Source: Podochytrium sp. JEL0797 (Eukaryota > Chytridiomycota > Chytridiomycetes > Chytridiales > Chytriomycetaceae). Taken from it: DNA of 31,224 bases. Positions within the stretch are counted from its first letter, which is position 1, and the number at the start of each line of letters is the position of its first letter. The stretch is from positions 1 to 31,224 of the forward strand of contig JADGJG010000208.1 of the NCBI GenBank assembly GCA_027596195.1. The letters run 5' to 3'. The position numbers were made by a program, and so were the translations under genes. Positions 17,881 through 28,100 of this stretch are shown piece after piece. The notes beneath the pieces were generated by a model, which was given only the letters and a program-made list of their open reading frames with translations, had not been told where the DNA came from and did no database searches.

Positions 17881-19348
17881 ATGCCCCACTCCGCGGACGC
17901 GTCCGGGGCGGCCCCCACCGACCTCGACTTTGCCGATTTCGACACGTACAGCGATATTGACTTAGTGCGTCTCAACGCAGAACTCAAGAAGCGAAACACG
18001 AGTCTGAGCAACGAAAACCGTCTGTTTGAAAGCTTTATGGGTCGCGTTGCCTTGGGTGGTGGTGCCTCGAAAAAGGACCCGAAAGATGGACTCGAAGACC
18101 CGATGCAGTTGCAGACTCAGGCCATGACGCAGGCGCAGGCTCAGGCGCAAGCCCAGGCTGATGCGGCTGGGCGTCGCGAAAAGAAAAAGAAGGGTGAAAA
18201 GACAAAGGAGGTGGACAAACCTGTGCTGCTCACGCCAGAGCAAAAATCGGAAATTGCAACGCGGGAACTGGAGGAACTGCGCGATGAGATTGAGAAGCAG
18301 AAGGAAGAGTGGGCCAAAATCATGGACAATTATAAGGCCGAGCTCGAAGAAGTTGAAATTAGAGTGTCTGACATCAAGAAGTCCATGTACGAGTTCAAGA
18401 GAGATATTGTGCTGCAGGCTGTGAATCAGAGAACGGGAAAGGTCGTTTTAGAGCGAGTGTTGCGTTACTTTGACGACAAGATTCGAGGCAAAGTGAGCGC
18501 TGCGAATCAGCCATAATCTAGTTCTTGATTAACGCATTGCATCTCACCAGGAAGCTATTGTCGAAAAAGTCCGCCTCAAGAACGCGACGCTCAAAGTTCA
18601 AAAAAACAAACTCCACCTGCAACTCAAGCAAAAGGAGGAAATGGGAGAAGTCCTTCACGCAATTGATTTCGACCAGCTTCAAATTGAAAATAAGCAATAT
18701 CTGGCCAAGATTGAGGACCGAAACGCCGAGTTGCTCAAATTGAAGATGACGGCCGGAAACACTGTGCAGATTCTGAACTTTTACAAAGTGAGGAAATTTC
18801 AAATCTCTTGAATACGCGGGAATATCACTGATTCCCTTTCCTGTGTTTGTAGAAAAAGCTTCAGAGCCTGACTGGCGAATCCCAAAAACTCAAATCGGAA
18901 ATCGACCAAAGAACAGATTTCCTCGCCAAACTCAACACGGAGGCCACGCTCGTAGCTGAAGACACCAAAAAAGCCGTCAATGTGAACGAAAAGCTGAAGG
19001 AGAAGATGGAAGAGTTCAAGGTTCCGCATGTGAGTGGCAAATCTCATTTTTTGCCCCCCGATCTGCTAGGCTAAATAATTTTGTATTCTAGGTGATGGAG
19101 TATGTTCATATCAAAGCTGAGCAACATGAATTGATCAAGAAGGTCAAGTCATGGGAGCGGAAAGTGGAAATCGCGTCCATGCAAGCCCAGAGGTATTTGA
19201 AACAGTTTGCACGACCTCAAAACTTAACATACCCCTAAATCATTTCTAAAATTTCAGAATGAAGAAAATATGGCACCAAATGACGTCTCAAGGACATTCG
19301 ACGCGAACAGCGGTGCCACAGGCACAAATGTTTCCCGCCCTCGTGTGA
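17881..19348 (+). CDS. CCDC113: Cilia/flagella protein CCDC113 (CFAP263)
   Basis: Five exons: 17881-18492, 18551-18787, 18853-19029, 19092-19192 and 19258-19348; 405 residues (human 377). The protein is mostly coiled coil. Family landmarks in order: SLSNENRLFESFMGRV, LLTPEQKSEIA, EFKRDIVLQAVN, VRLKNATLKVQKNKL then LQLKQKEEMGEVLHAIDFDQ, GNTVQILNFYKKKL, and near the end SWERKVEIASMQAQRMKKIW. CCDC113 is an axonemal component (with CCDC96) between radial spokes and the nexin-dynein regulatory complex, needed for ciliary motility. Its presence implies the organism makes a motile flagellum (zoospores). A QAQAQAQAQ run with a basic KKKKGEK stretch (residues about 85-105) is a local insertion compared with animals. 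It shares a 44-bp promoter with the MARCHF5-like gene. Confidence 0.93.
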
Positions 19349-19427
19349 TAGATTCAGACCGACGCGTTCTGCAAGCATATTTCATATTTTCACAATAGAA
19401 TGCACAGTCTTTTTATGTTCCACATCT

Positions 19428-21328
19428 TTAAATCGCCAGATATTTGGGCTTGGGGCCTTTGATTGGAAACACAATCAACGTCGCGATAAACAGACCCCTT
19501 CAGATTCTCGAATTAGCCTCCCAAATACAAAGCGACAAAAAATCATGCCCAAAACTCACATTGCCAACGACATTCCAATCGACAACATCTGAAACGTAAA
19601 AGTAACTCCATCAATTCCCGTCGGCGCACTCCCCACCGACGCCGTTGTTCCAAAAATCCCCAACGTGGACTTGACACTCAAGGCTCCAGGCACCTGCAAC
19701 ATGATGGCACTGAAAATCGGAGCCACCGCCACATCATTCGTCCACCTCGCGTAGATATTCCCCGTGAGCCCAATCACGAGTCCCGCGAGCGCTGTGACGG
19801 CTGTGGGTTGTGCAGCAACCGAGGGTATCGTGTTGAGAAAACTATAAGTCGCGTATCCCAATGCAGACGCGAGCGTCATGACGGGCCATTGGTGTCGATT
19901 CGCCTGCTGGATTAAATTCACAGACATGGCGAGAGGGATGAGAAAGACGGTTGCCCAGAGGGGAGAGGTTGGGGAACAGGTTGGGGTGTTGGCGGAGGGA
20001 CTCGTGTCCCATAAGACGAGGGCGGATCCCAAGGTCATCCCAAATCCGTACAGCATTGAGTTGAACAAGGCGCCAATAAGTCGGACGGTGCCAGAAACAA
20101 TATTTTTGGTGGATAGTTCAATGATGGCGATCGTGAGTCCGAGGCCTGTGAATGCGAATGAGAACGCACGCGACTTCTATAATTTTGAATCAAACTCACC
20201 CGGCACAAAGACAGCCAACGCACTCAACGTGACTTTCACAAAATCATAACACTGATCCCGAAACATTCCCTGAATCGCACGTGCCAAGAAAGTCGCCACG
20301 AGACTCCCAAAAAACTCAAACAAATACCCGAACCCCGAATACTTTTCTGCCAGAAAACTCATGATGCCGAGAATCAACCCAAGAAATCCCGCCACACTCG
20401 ATTCGAACCAAGTCAATTGAAACAACAGCAATGCAACACCGAACCCACAAATCGGATACGTGACTTGCAAAATCGCGTCCGAATGGTCCTTGGCCGAACG
20501 CACGCCTTCCAGCATATCCCACGCCGCATGGACATCAATCAATCCTTGTGTTAACGTCAAACACAGCGCGTTCACTTGGGCCAACTTGGCCATGTTGATG
20601 CCACCCGTGACTTTGATGAGCTGCGTGTTGGATTCCCCCGTCTCTGCGTTTTCAAAGCTCACAAGAATAAGCGATGGTAAGAGGTTGAATTCAGCACGCA
20701 TGTTGAGCGTCTTTGCAACTTGTTCCATGTGGTGCTCAAAGCGATGCGAGGGTGCTCCAAACTGATGAAACAGCCGTGCGAGTTTGAGAATGAATTGCCG
20801 TTTGATTCGCTAAATACTTACACATCAGTCATGAATTCAAACAGTCAAGCTCCACTCAACTAAAACCGACGCATCATCCTCCGCCACCGCTTGGTCACCA
20901 AACTCACTAGACCTCCGACTCGGTTGCCGCCGCTGCCGAATCCCCAACCCTACCATCGATTCCTTCGACCCACCCCCACGCATTCGACACTCTTCCAACC
21001 CCGTCTCCTTCTCCGTCTCCGCCGTCACATCCGGAAACGGCGCCGCACTCCCCCCGACAGCCAGAACCGCGGCCCAAGGCGAAATACCCATTTCACGCAT
21101 CACGCGCGTGATGTCTCCGCGGTTTTGCATAACCAACACGTCCGGTGGGAGGGTTTCTTGGAGGAGGATATCTGTGGATCGCAGGTGGGTTGGCGGGATC
21201 GGTGGTGTAGCGAGGGTTTCGGAGGTGGGTGTTGTGGAATCGGGGGAATGGCAGCCGTCGGCTACTTCGGAGAGGAGGGGAGGCGTCGCAATGCGTATGC
21301 ATGCAGAGGCTGCAGTTGGTTCTGGCAT
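19428..21328 (-). CDS. ThrE/PRM10-like membrane transporter, copy A
   Basis: Four exons: 21328-20861, 20809-20200, 20145-19560 and 19497-19428; 577 residues. After a 150-residue cytosolic N-terminus comes the ThrE_1 (DUF1212) domain, starting KRQFILKLARLFHQFGAPSH and RFEHHMEQVAKTL, then AEFNLLPSLILVSF and several membrane helices. The ThrE_2 (DUF3815) half follows, from GLGLTIAIIELSTKNIVSG. Bacterial ThrE exports threonine and serine by proton antiport; the fungal relative PRM10 is a pheromone-regulated membrane protein of unclear substrate. The N-terminus has a motif shared with copy B (MREMGISPWAAVLAVGG, then LEECR). The first donor, GTTGAGTG, is placed by analogy with copy B and is less certain. 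Intron 3 (19498-19559) is absent from copy B. Confidence 0.85.
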
Positions 21329-21464
21329 TTTTTCGGTTGGTGAGTGATTTCCTGGACAAAGTCACAGGATATTTTTTCGAAATCAACACGTTCCGATCTC
21401 ACCCGATCAAAAATTTTTATGATTAAAATGTTTGTGATCCAATTTATAATGCTCCAAGCCCTTC
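21329..21464. other. Spacer between tandem ThrE-like genes
   Basis: 136 bp between the start of copy A and the stop of copy B. It must carry the copy A promoter and copy B 3' UTR. AT-rich around 21410-21450; nothing else visible. Confidence 0.5.
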
Positions 21465-23432
21465 TTAAATGGCCAAATATCGCGTCTTGGGCCCCCGAAT
21501 CGGCCACACAATCAACGTAGCCACAAACAACCCCATTGCAATCGCCATCGAAATGGACAACATTTGAAGCGTGAACTGCGCCCCATCGATCCCCGACGAA
21601 TTATGGTCGTCCATCACAAACACACCTAATGACGAGTTCACGCTGAACGCTCCGGGTACGAGCAACATGATTCCGCAGTAGATGGGTGCGATGGCGATAT
21701 CGTTTGTGACGCGGGAGTAAATGTTGGCGACGAGACCGACGGCGAGGCCTCCAATGGCAATCACGACGGTAGGTTGTGATGCAAAGGAGGGAACGAGGTT
21801 TAACGACATGTAAACGGTATACGAAACCCCGAACGCGAACGTCATGATTGTCCATTGATGTCGGTTCGCTTGCATCACCAAGTTGATGGCCATCGCGAGT
21901 GGTATGAAAAAGATAAAGCAGTTGAGCGGTGACGTGGGTGGGCATTGTTTTTCGTTGGTGGATTTGGAGTCGTTCCAAAATACGAGGGCGGCGCCGAATG
22001 TCATGCCGAAGCCGTAGAGCATGCAGTTGAAGAGGGAGCCGACGAGACGGACTGTTCCGGAGACAATGTTTCTGGTGGAGAGTTCAATGATTCCGATCGT
22101 GATTCCAAGACCTGCCAAAAAACATCAGTTAAATAAAATAAAATCAACACGTCTTGCAAATGAACTCTCACTTGCCTGGCACAAAGAGCGCTACAGCCGA
22201 TAACGCCACTTTCACAAAATTGAAGCAATGGTCCTTCAGAGCATGCTGCATCATCCGGGATACAAAAGTAGCCACCAAACTCCCCAAAAACTCAAACAAA
22301 TAATTAAACCCCGGATGCCGCGACGAGACAAAGCTCACAGCCGCCAAACACACTCCAAGCATTCCAGCCACCGCCGACTCAATCCACGTCAACTGAAACA
22401 AAACAATCGCGACAGTAAACCCACAAGTCGGAAACATCAGCATAAGCAACCACTCCGGGTGATCCCTCCCCTCCCTCACAGCTTCCAACAAATCCGACGC
22501 GTCATACACATCAATCAACCCTTCACTCAACGTCGAACACAACGCGTTCACTTGCGCCAACTTGGACAAGTTGATGCCGCTTTTGGCTTTGATCAACTGG
22601 GTATCGGATTCGCCGTCGTCATTGAGGAAAGACACGAGAATGAGGGATGGAAGGAGGTTGAATTCGGCGCGAATGTGGAGACTCGCGGAGACTTGTTCCA
22701 TGTGGTGTTCGAAACGGTGGGAGGGTGCGCCGTATTCGTGAAAGTTGCGCGCGAGTTTGAGGAGGAATTGGCGTTTTGTTTTCTGTATTATCATTGAAAA
22801 AGGGGTTAGTTAACGATCGGGGCTTGGCATTACCTAAATATGCCAAGTCAACAAGTGTCGCACTCAACTCGCTCCTCTTCCCCATCCTTCGCATTCACCG
22901 CCTCCGTAAGCGGATGCCTCGAATGCATCTGCCTCCTCCTCCTCATTCCAGGGCTTCGACACTCCTCCAAACTCACTCCACCCTCCGTCTGCTGCGTCAC
23001 ATCATGAAACGGCCCGCCAACCGCTAACAACGCCGCCCAAGGCGAAATCCCCATCTCCCGCATCATCCGCGGAAGTTCGACTGGATTCTGAATCCCAAAC
23101 ACATCCGCTGCTTCTTCCAGGGACGCCTCGTTGTTGTCATGCGACAGGCGGTGGAGAAAGGATGGAGAGGAAGTGAGGCTTCTTGGGATGGGGGTCGGTG
23201 GTGCGGGCTTGGCAGGGATTTCGGATTCAGGAAATATGACGTTGGAGGGTGAATGTGGACGAGGGTGGGAAGGGAAGGCGGAGAGGGAGGCTTCGTTAAT
23301 GCCAATCATAGTCGAGACGCATGATGAGTCGGACGAGCTTTCGGAACTGGTTTTGCTTTTTGTGCTTGCGGGCCGTGACCGTGTATGGAGTGAATGCAGT
23401 TCAATCTTTTCCATCGGATGATTCGATGACAT
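21465..23432 (-). CDS. ThrE/PRM10-like membrane transporter, copy B
   Basis: Three exons: 23432-22869, 22782-22176 and 22111-21465; 605 residues. Same architecture as copy A: a Ser/Pro-rich cytosolic N-terminus with MREMGISPWAALLAVGG and SLEECR, a ThrE_1 domain (KRQFLLKLARNFHEYGAPSH, EFNLLPSLILVSF), then ThrE_2 (GLGITIGIIELSTRNIVSGT to the C-terminal IVWPIRGPKTRYLAI). The second intron (22175-22112) begins with GC (G^GCAAGT) instead of GT: only that junction keeps the frame PGLGIT, and copy A has GTGAGT at the same place. Two further in-frame ATGs lie near the start (23537 and 23414); 23432 was chosen because the longer version adds nothing conserved. The two genes are tandem duplicates that have clearly diverged; specialisation for different substrates is inference. 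Confidence 0.85.
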
Positions 23433-23789
23433 TGGAAAATGTGACACAAATGACGTTATAAGGAGGCAAGGATCAGGGTTCAATCTTTTCAAGCCGCAAC
23501 TCAAATCAAGCCCGATCTCAGGAATTGTTGATGACAAGGAAAGCCGAAAGCGGAACCTTTTTGGGCAAACTCAAAGTTTCTTATTTCTGCTGTTGCGCTA
23601 GTTTGGCAGCGATACCTAACCCTCCTGTTTTAATGTCAAACAGTACCAGAATTGACGTTTGAACACGTATCGGCAGCACAAGTGCCGTGGCAGTCTGACT
23701 TCCTGGGCATTCTCTCGAACGGCGAACCGCATTTAAAACCCGCCTAATGGCATAAAATACAAAGAACCAGATTCTTGTTTTTTCTGTTA
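23433..23789. other. Intergenic region upstream of ThrE-like copy B
   Basis: About 350 bp holding the presumed promoter of copy B. A TATTTAAAAC-like element on either strand lies near 23730. I see no gene. Confidence 0.4.
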
Positions 23790-23890
23790 CCATGAACTCC
23801 AAAATATTCCCCTGCTTCACTGGCACACTCTCACCCTCCCTCCCGTCCCCTCCCCGTCAACCTCGCAACCACCTGTCGGATAAACGCGTT
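23790..23890 (-). pseudogene. Relic of PDX2 exon 3
   Basis: On the minus strand this region matches part of PDX2 exon 3 at about 24085-24230: both carry ATTCCCCTGC.TCAC and CTCACCCTCCCTCCC on the plus strand, and CGGATAAAC.CG beyond. Translated, VPVKQGNILEF resembles [13 protein letters not shown] of the gene, but the adjacent HPEL motif is lost and about 50 nt are deleted. It looks like the remnant of a tandem duplication of the gene's 3' end. Confidence 0.6.
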
Positions 23891-24010
23891 GAATCTGACG
23901 TGCTGGTCATGTTCACTCAACTGAAGCCATTGGCAAATACCTTCTGATGGCAAAGAACCAGACCAAGTCTATTAGGTAACTTCAACTCCCCAGATAAAAA
24001 AGAACGTCTT

Positions 24011-25066
24011 TTAAACCGCCGCCCGTTTAGCAGCACCACACATGTCCACAAACAACCAATGAAACCTCACATCCCCCGTCAACTCTGGATGAAAACTACT
24101 CCCCAACACATTCCCCTGCCTCACCGCCACAATCTCACCCTCCCTCCCTTCCCTTCCCACCAACCTCACCACAACCTCCACCGCCTCCTCATCATGCACG
24201 GCCTCAATCACGGGGGCACGGATAAACACGCCAGGAAGGGTGAGTAACCCCGTAGCAGGGTTTGGACCGTACGCTTCAATGGCGGGGATGTGGAGCTCAA
24301 TTTCGAATGAATCGGATTGACGACCGAACGCGTTTCGACGCACGGTGGTTTTGAGGCCGCCGATTTGGGTTTGGCCGCCTTGTTTGGTGGAGTTGAGGGT
24401 GTCGCTGAGCATGATGAGGCCGGCGCAGGTTCCCTTTTGGTGAGGGTTTTGGCGAGTAATGTTAGTAATCGAGCAATTAGAGTTTGATACGGATCCGCGG
24501 GAGTTTTGGATGAGAACAAGGGGGATCGGCATTCAATTACTATCCATTCGTATCGCAATTGCAATCAGATTATCACTTGTTTTCGCCGAATGATGACGTC
24601 ATGGCGATTTTGGAGATCCGATTGGAACTCAGAACGGGACACCAAGGCAGTGGCATCCGCGAACACACAACGCATCCGCGATCACTCGCTCATCGATCAC
24701 TCATTCGCAAAGGGCATCCAACCAAAAGTCCAAATAACGCACCCAAATCGGCTTCCCGTCAGCGATCCACGCCTTCAAGCCATCCCTCAATCCCGTTTCA
24801 CGCTCGAGAATGATGGACATGGTTGTGCTCTCGCCACCGGGAAGCACGATCCCGTCCATGAGGTGTTTGGCACGTTCAAAGTCATCACCAGAACGGATCT
24901 CGATGGTGGAGGAGACGAGGTGGGGAAGGCGTTGGAGCATGAAGATGTGTTCTGAGAAGGCGCCTTGGAGGGCTGTGGTGGGTTGATTTGGTGAGTGGGA
25001 GTTAGTAGAAGGGAGCGGTAAAGGAACGGCAAGCGACTGACCCACAACTCCGATAGTCAAAGACAT
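24011..25066 (-). CDS. PDX2: Pyridoxal 5'-phosphate synthase glutaminase subunit (PDX2/SNO1)
   Basis: Three exons: 25066-25042, 24972-24743 and 24433-24011; 225 residues, as usual for the family. Splicing restores the hallmark order: [17 protein letters not shown], then [10 protein letters not shown], then [13 protein letters not shown] with the catalytic cysteine in GTCAG, and near the C-terminus [10 protein letters not shown] with the His-x-Glu pair of the catalytic triad. The enzyme releases ammonia from glutamine and passes it to PDX1/SNZ, which makes pyridoxal 5'-phosphate from ribose 5-phosphate and glyceraldehyde 3-phosphate. PDX1 is not in this window. Intron 2 (24434-24742) is 309 nt, three to five times longer than typical here, and contains a palindromic ATGACGTCAT. 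The gene is head-to-head with eIF5B, 47 bp apart. Confidence 0.93.
24593..24602. promoter_or_regulatory. CRE-type palindrome ATGACGTCAT in PDX2 intron 2
   Basis: A perfect 10-bp palindrome containing TGACGTCA, the classical ATF/CREB bZIP site. It lies inside the long intron. Use as an intronic enhancer or internal promoter is inference. Confidence 0.35.
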
Positions 25067-25113
25067 GGTTGATTTTTTTCTTTTTGTTTGTTTTTCCACG
25101 ATCACTTCCCAAC
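25067..25113. promoter_or_regulatory. 47-bp shared promoter, PDX2 / eIF5B, with TTTTTCCACGATC box
   Basis: The ATGs of PDX2 (minus) and eIF5B (plus) are 47 bp apart. The spacer is T-rich on the plus strand, and 25091-25103 is identical to the 13-bp box in the MARCHF5-like/CCDC113 spacer. The box lies 10 bp before the eIF5B ATG. Confidence 0.55.
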
Positions 25114-28100
25114 ATGGCACCCAAGAAGAACAAGAAGAAGGCGCAGCGCGACGACTTTGACGATGAACTCGACGTTGCGTTTGAAGAAAGCGAGGCCCCA
25201 GTGCCAGTGCCTGTGCCTGGCGATGACCTGAATGTCGACGAGGATGTGAGTTGTTTGTTAGGGAGTGCTAGGGATTTCCTAGGGAACCTTGCGTATTTGC
25301 TAGGGAGACTAAGACTTCGCTAGGGCAACGACCTCGGCGGCCTCATGTCCATCATGTCGAAGCTCAAGAAGGGCAAGAAGCCAAAGAAGAAGAAGAACGA
25401 CTCGGACGACGAAGAAGACGCCGCTGCCATCCTCGCAAAGCTCGATGCCCTTGAGGCCGCAGAGGCCGCGGGTGAGACGGAGCCGCACCAGAAGAAGCAG
25501 AAGGGGAAGAAGGGCAAGAAGGGCGCCCGTGCCGAGTCCGACACCGAGGATGCCGCGGTTCACGACGTGGACGAACCCGCCCCTGCGCAAAAGAAGGAGG
25601 CAGCCAAGGACGTTGAAGAACCCGTCGTTGCCATCAAGAGCAAGAAGGAGAAGGAGAAGGAGCGCAAGGTAAATTGTAATTTTCGCAAATGCATCCACAC
25701 TGACCCCTTTACTTCTTCAAGGACCGCCAAAAAGCCGCCGAAAAGGCAAAGAAGGCCGAAGCCGCCGCTCGCGTCGAAGCCGCCGTTGCCGCCCTCCCAC
25801 CCACTCCCGCAAACGACGATGACGACGAAGAAGCCGACGAAGCCGGCGCATCCGCTTCAAAAAACAAGAAAAAGAAGAAGAAGAAGGCCGGTGCTGCAGC
25901 CGAGGAACCCGCTCCCGCGAAGGAAGCGCCAAAAAAGAAGGCCGGTGGGGCCCTTGGGGCTCTGCAGCAAATGCTGGCGGCAAAGAAGGCGGCTGAGGAG
26001 GAGGAGAAGCGATTGGTTCGTTTTCTGTTCTTGTTGCGCGGTTTTCTCGCGTTTGGCGGTTTCAATACTCATGGTTTTGTGTATTCCAGAAAGAGGAAGA
26101 GGAAAAACGAATCCAAGAGGAGGAGGACCGCTTGGCTGCTGCCGAGAAGGAGAAGGAAGACGCGAAAGCTGCCAAAAAGGAACGCGAGAGAGTAAGTTGG
26201 CTGTTCATTGAATTGCGGGAGTGGGTTCCGAAAACGTGTCGACTCACGCCCTCCCTCCCCAAAACCAGCTCAAGAAGGAAGAACTCAAACGCACCGGAAA
26301 ATACCTCACCCCAGCCCAAAAAGCGGCCGCCAACGCCGCCTCGCAACGTCTCCAAGCCATGCTCGCCTCAGGCGCCGTCAAAGTCGAAGCCCTCGAAAAG
26401 AAGGACGGCGACGATTCCACCGCCGACGCAAAGAAACCCAAACGCGTCGTGTACGGCAAAAAGAAGAAGGTTCAGACCGCTGCCGCTGTGTCCCCCGTGA
26501 TTTCGTCGAAGCCCGAACCGGTCGTGGAGAAGGTGGACCCGAAGGTTGCTGAAGCGCTTGCGGCGAAGCAGGCTCAGGAGGCGGAGCAGGCGCGGATTGA
26601 GGCGGAGGCGATGGAGAAGGCTCGTGCTGTGCTTGCGTTGGCGGAAGCGGCTGCGAGCAGTAGCCCTGTGGTGGAGGATTGGGAGGCTGAGGAGGATGTG
26701 AAGGATTCGTGGGATGCGAGTTCGGAGGATGAGGCTAAGGACAATTGGGACGATGAGAGTGCCGATGAGGCTGTTAAGCCGGTGGCTGTTGCTGTTGTGG
26801 AGGCTCCTGTTGTGGTCAAGGTGGAGGAGAAGAAGCCTGTTGTTGCTGCTGCGGCTGCCAAGGCTGCTGCCCCGGTCAAGGCTGCGGCCGCGCCTGCCAA
26901 GGGCAAGGCTCCGGTGCAGGAGGAATCGGAGTCTGAGGAAGACAGTGAGGATGACGAGGATGACAGCGATGACGATGACAGTGAGGAGGACTCTGACGAG
27001 GTACAGTGCTTCGAAATTCAAGCCCCCGTGCACCTACTTGACACATTTTGTTCCCAGGATGACTCGGACGAGAGCTCCGAAGACGAGGGACCCAAGGTTT
27101 CTGCGACCAAGAAAGCCGAACTGTTGCGCAAATTGGAGGCTGCCAAGAAGAAGGAGGTAATTGATAGTTTTTGATCGTTTTGGATTCTCAAAACCGCGTC
27201 TCATCTCTCCTCTTTCATTGCAAAATAAGGCTGCCCACCAAGCCGCCCTCGCCGCCCGATCCAAAGACAACCTCCGTTCCCCGATTTGCTGTATCCTCGG
27301 ACACGTAGACACGGGAAAAACCAAACTCCTCGACAAGATCCGTCAAACGAACGTGCAAGAAGGCGAAGCCGGAGGAATCACGCAGCAAATCGGAGCCACC
27401 TTCTTCCCCATGTCGGCCATCCTCCAAAAAACCGCCGCCCTCCACAAGGGCGTGGACCCGGACTACAAACTCCCCGGTCTTCTTGTGATTGACACCCCCG
27501 GACACGAGTCCTTTACGAACCTCCGATCGCGTGGATCCTCGTTGTGTAACATTGCTGTCCTCGTGGTGGACATTATGCACGGATTGGAACCTCAAACGAT
27601 TGAATCGATTGGCCTGTTGAAGGCGCGCAAGACGCCGTTCGTGGTGGCGCTCAACAAGATTGATCGCATTTACGGGTGGAAGCAGATCCCCAACTGTCCC
27701 GTGCTCGATTCCTTGGCGCAACAACCCGACTTTGTGGTCGCCGAGTACAACGAACGCGTCGAAAAGACCAAAGTGGCCTTCGCAGAGCAAGGATTGAATG
27801 CCGAGTTGTACTACAACAACAAGAACATTGCCAAGTTTGTGTCGTTGATTCCGACGTCTGCGATTACCGGAGAGGGAATCCCGGATTTGTTGAATTTGCT
27901 TGTGGATTTGACGCAGAATCGGTTGACGGACAGTTTGATGTACTTGAGTGAGGTGGAGTGTACGGTGTTGGAAGTGAAGGTGATTGAAGGGTTGGGAACT
28001 TCGTTGGATGTGGTTTTGACGAACGGGTATGGCGTGTTTTCTTGTTTTGGAACGTCTCTCGGCTAATTTTGTATTCATCTCACACACACACAGTGTCTTG

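Noticed and set aside
23581..23826. 81-codon minus-strand ORF
   Set aside because: Its start overlaps the PDX2 relic and the rest shows no conserved features; treated as a remnant.
24059..24955. Plus-strand open frames opposite PDX2
   Set aside because: Antisense shadows of the PDX2 exons, whose catalytic motifs are unambiguous.
25258..25326. Interstitial telomere repeats (TTAGGG) in eIF5B intron 1
   Set aside because: Only one unit is TTAGGG; the others are CTAGGG with irregular spacing, and the array matches the CCTAG family elsewhere.
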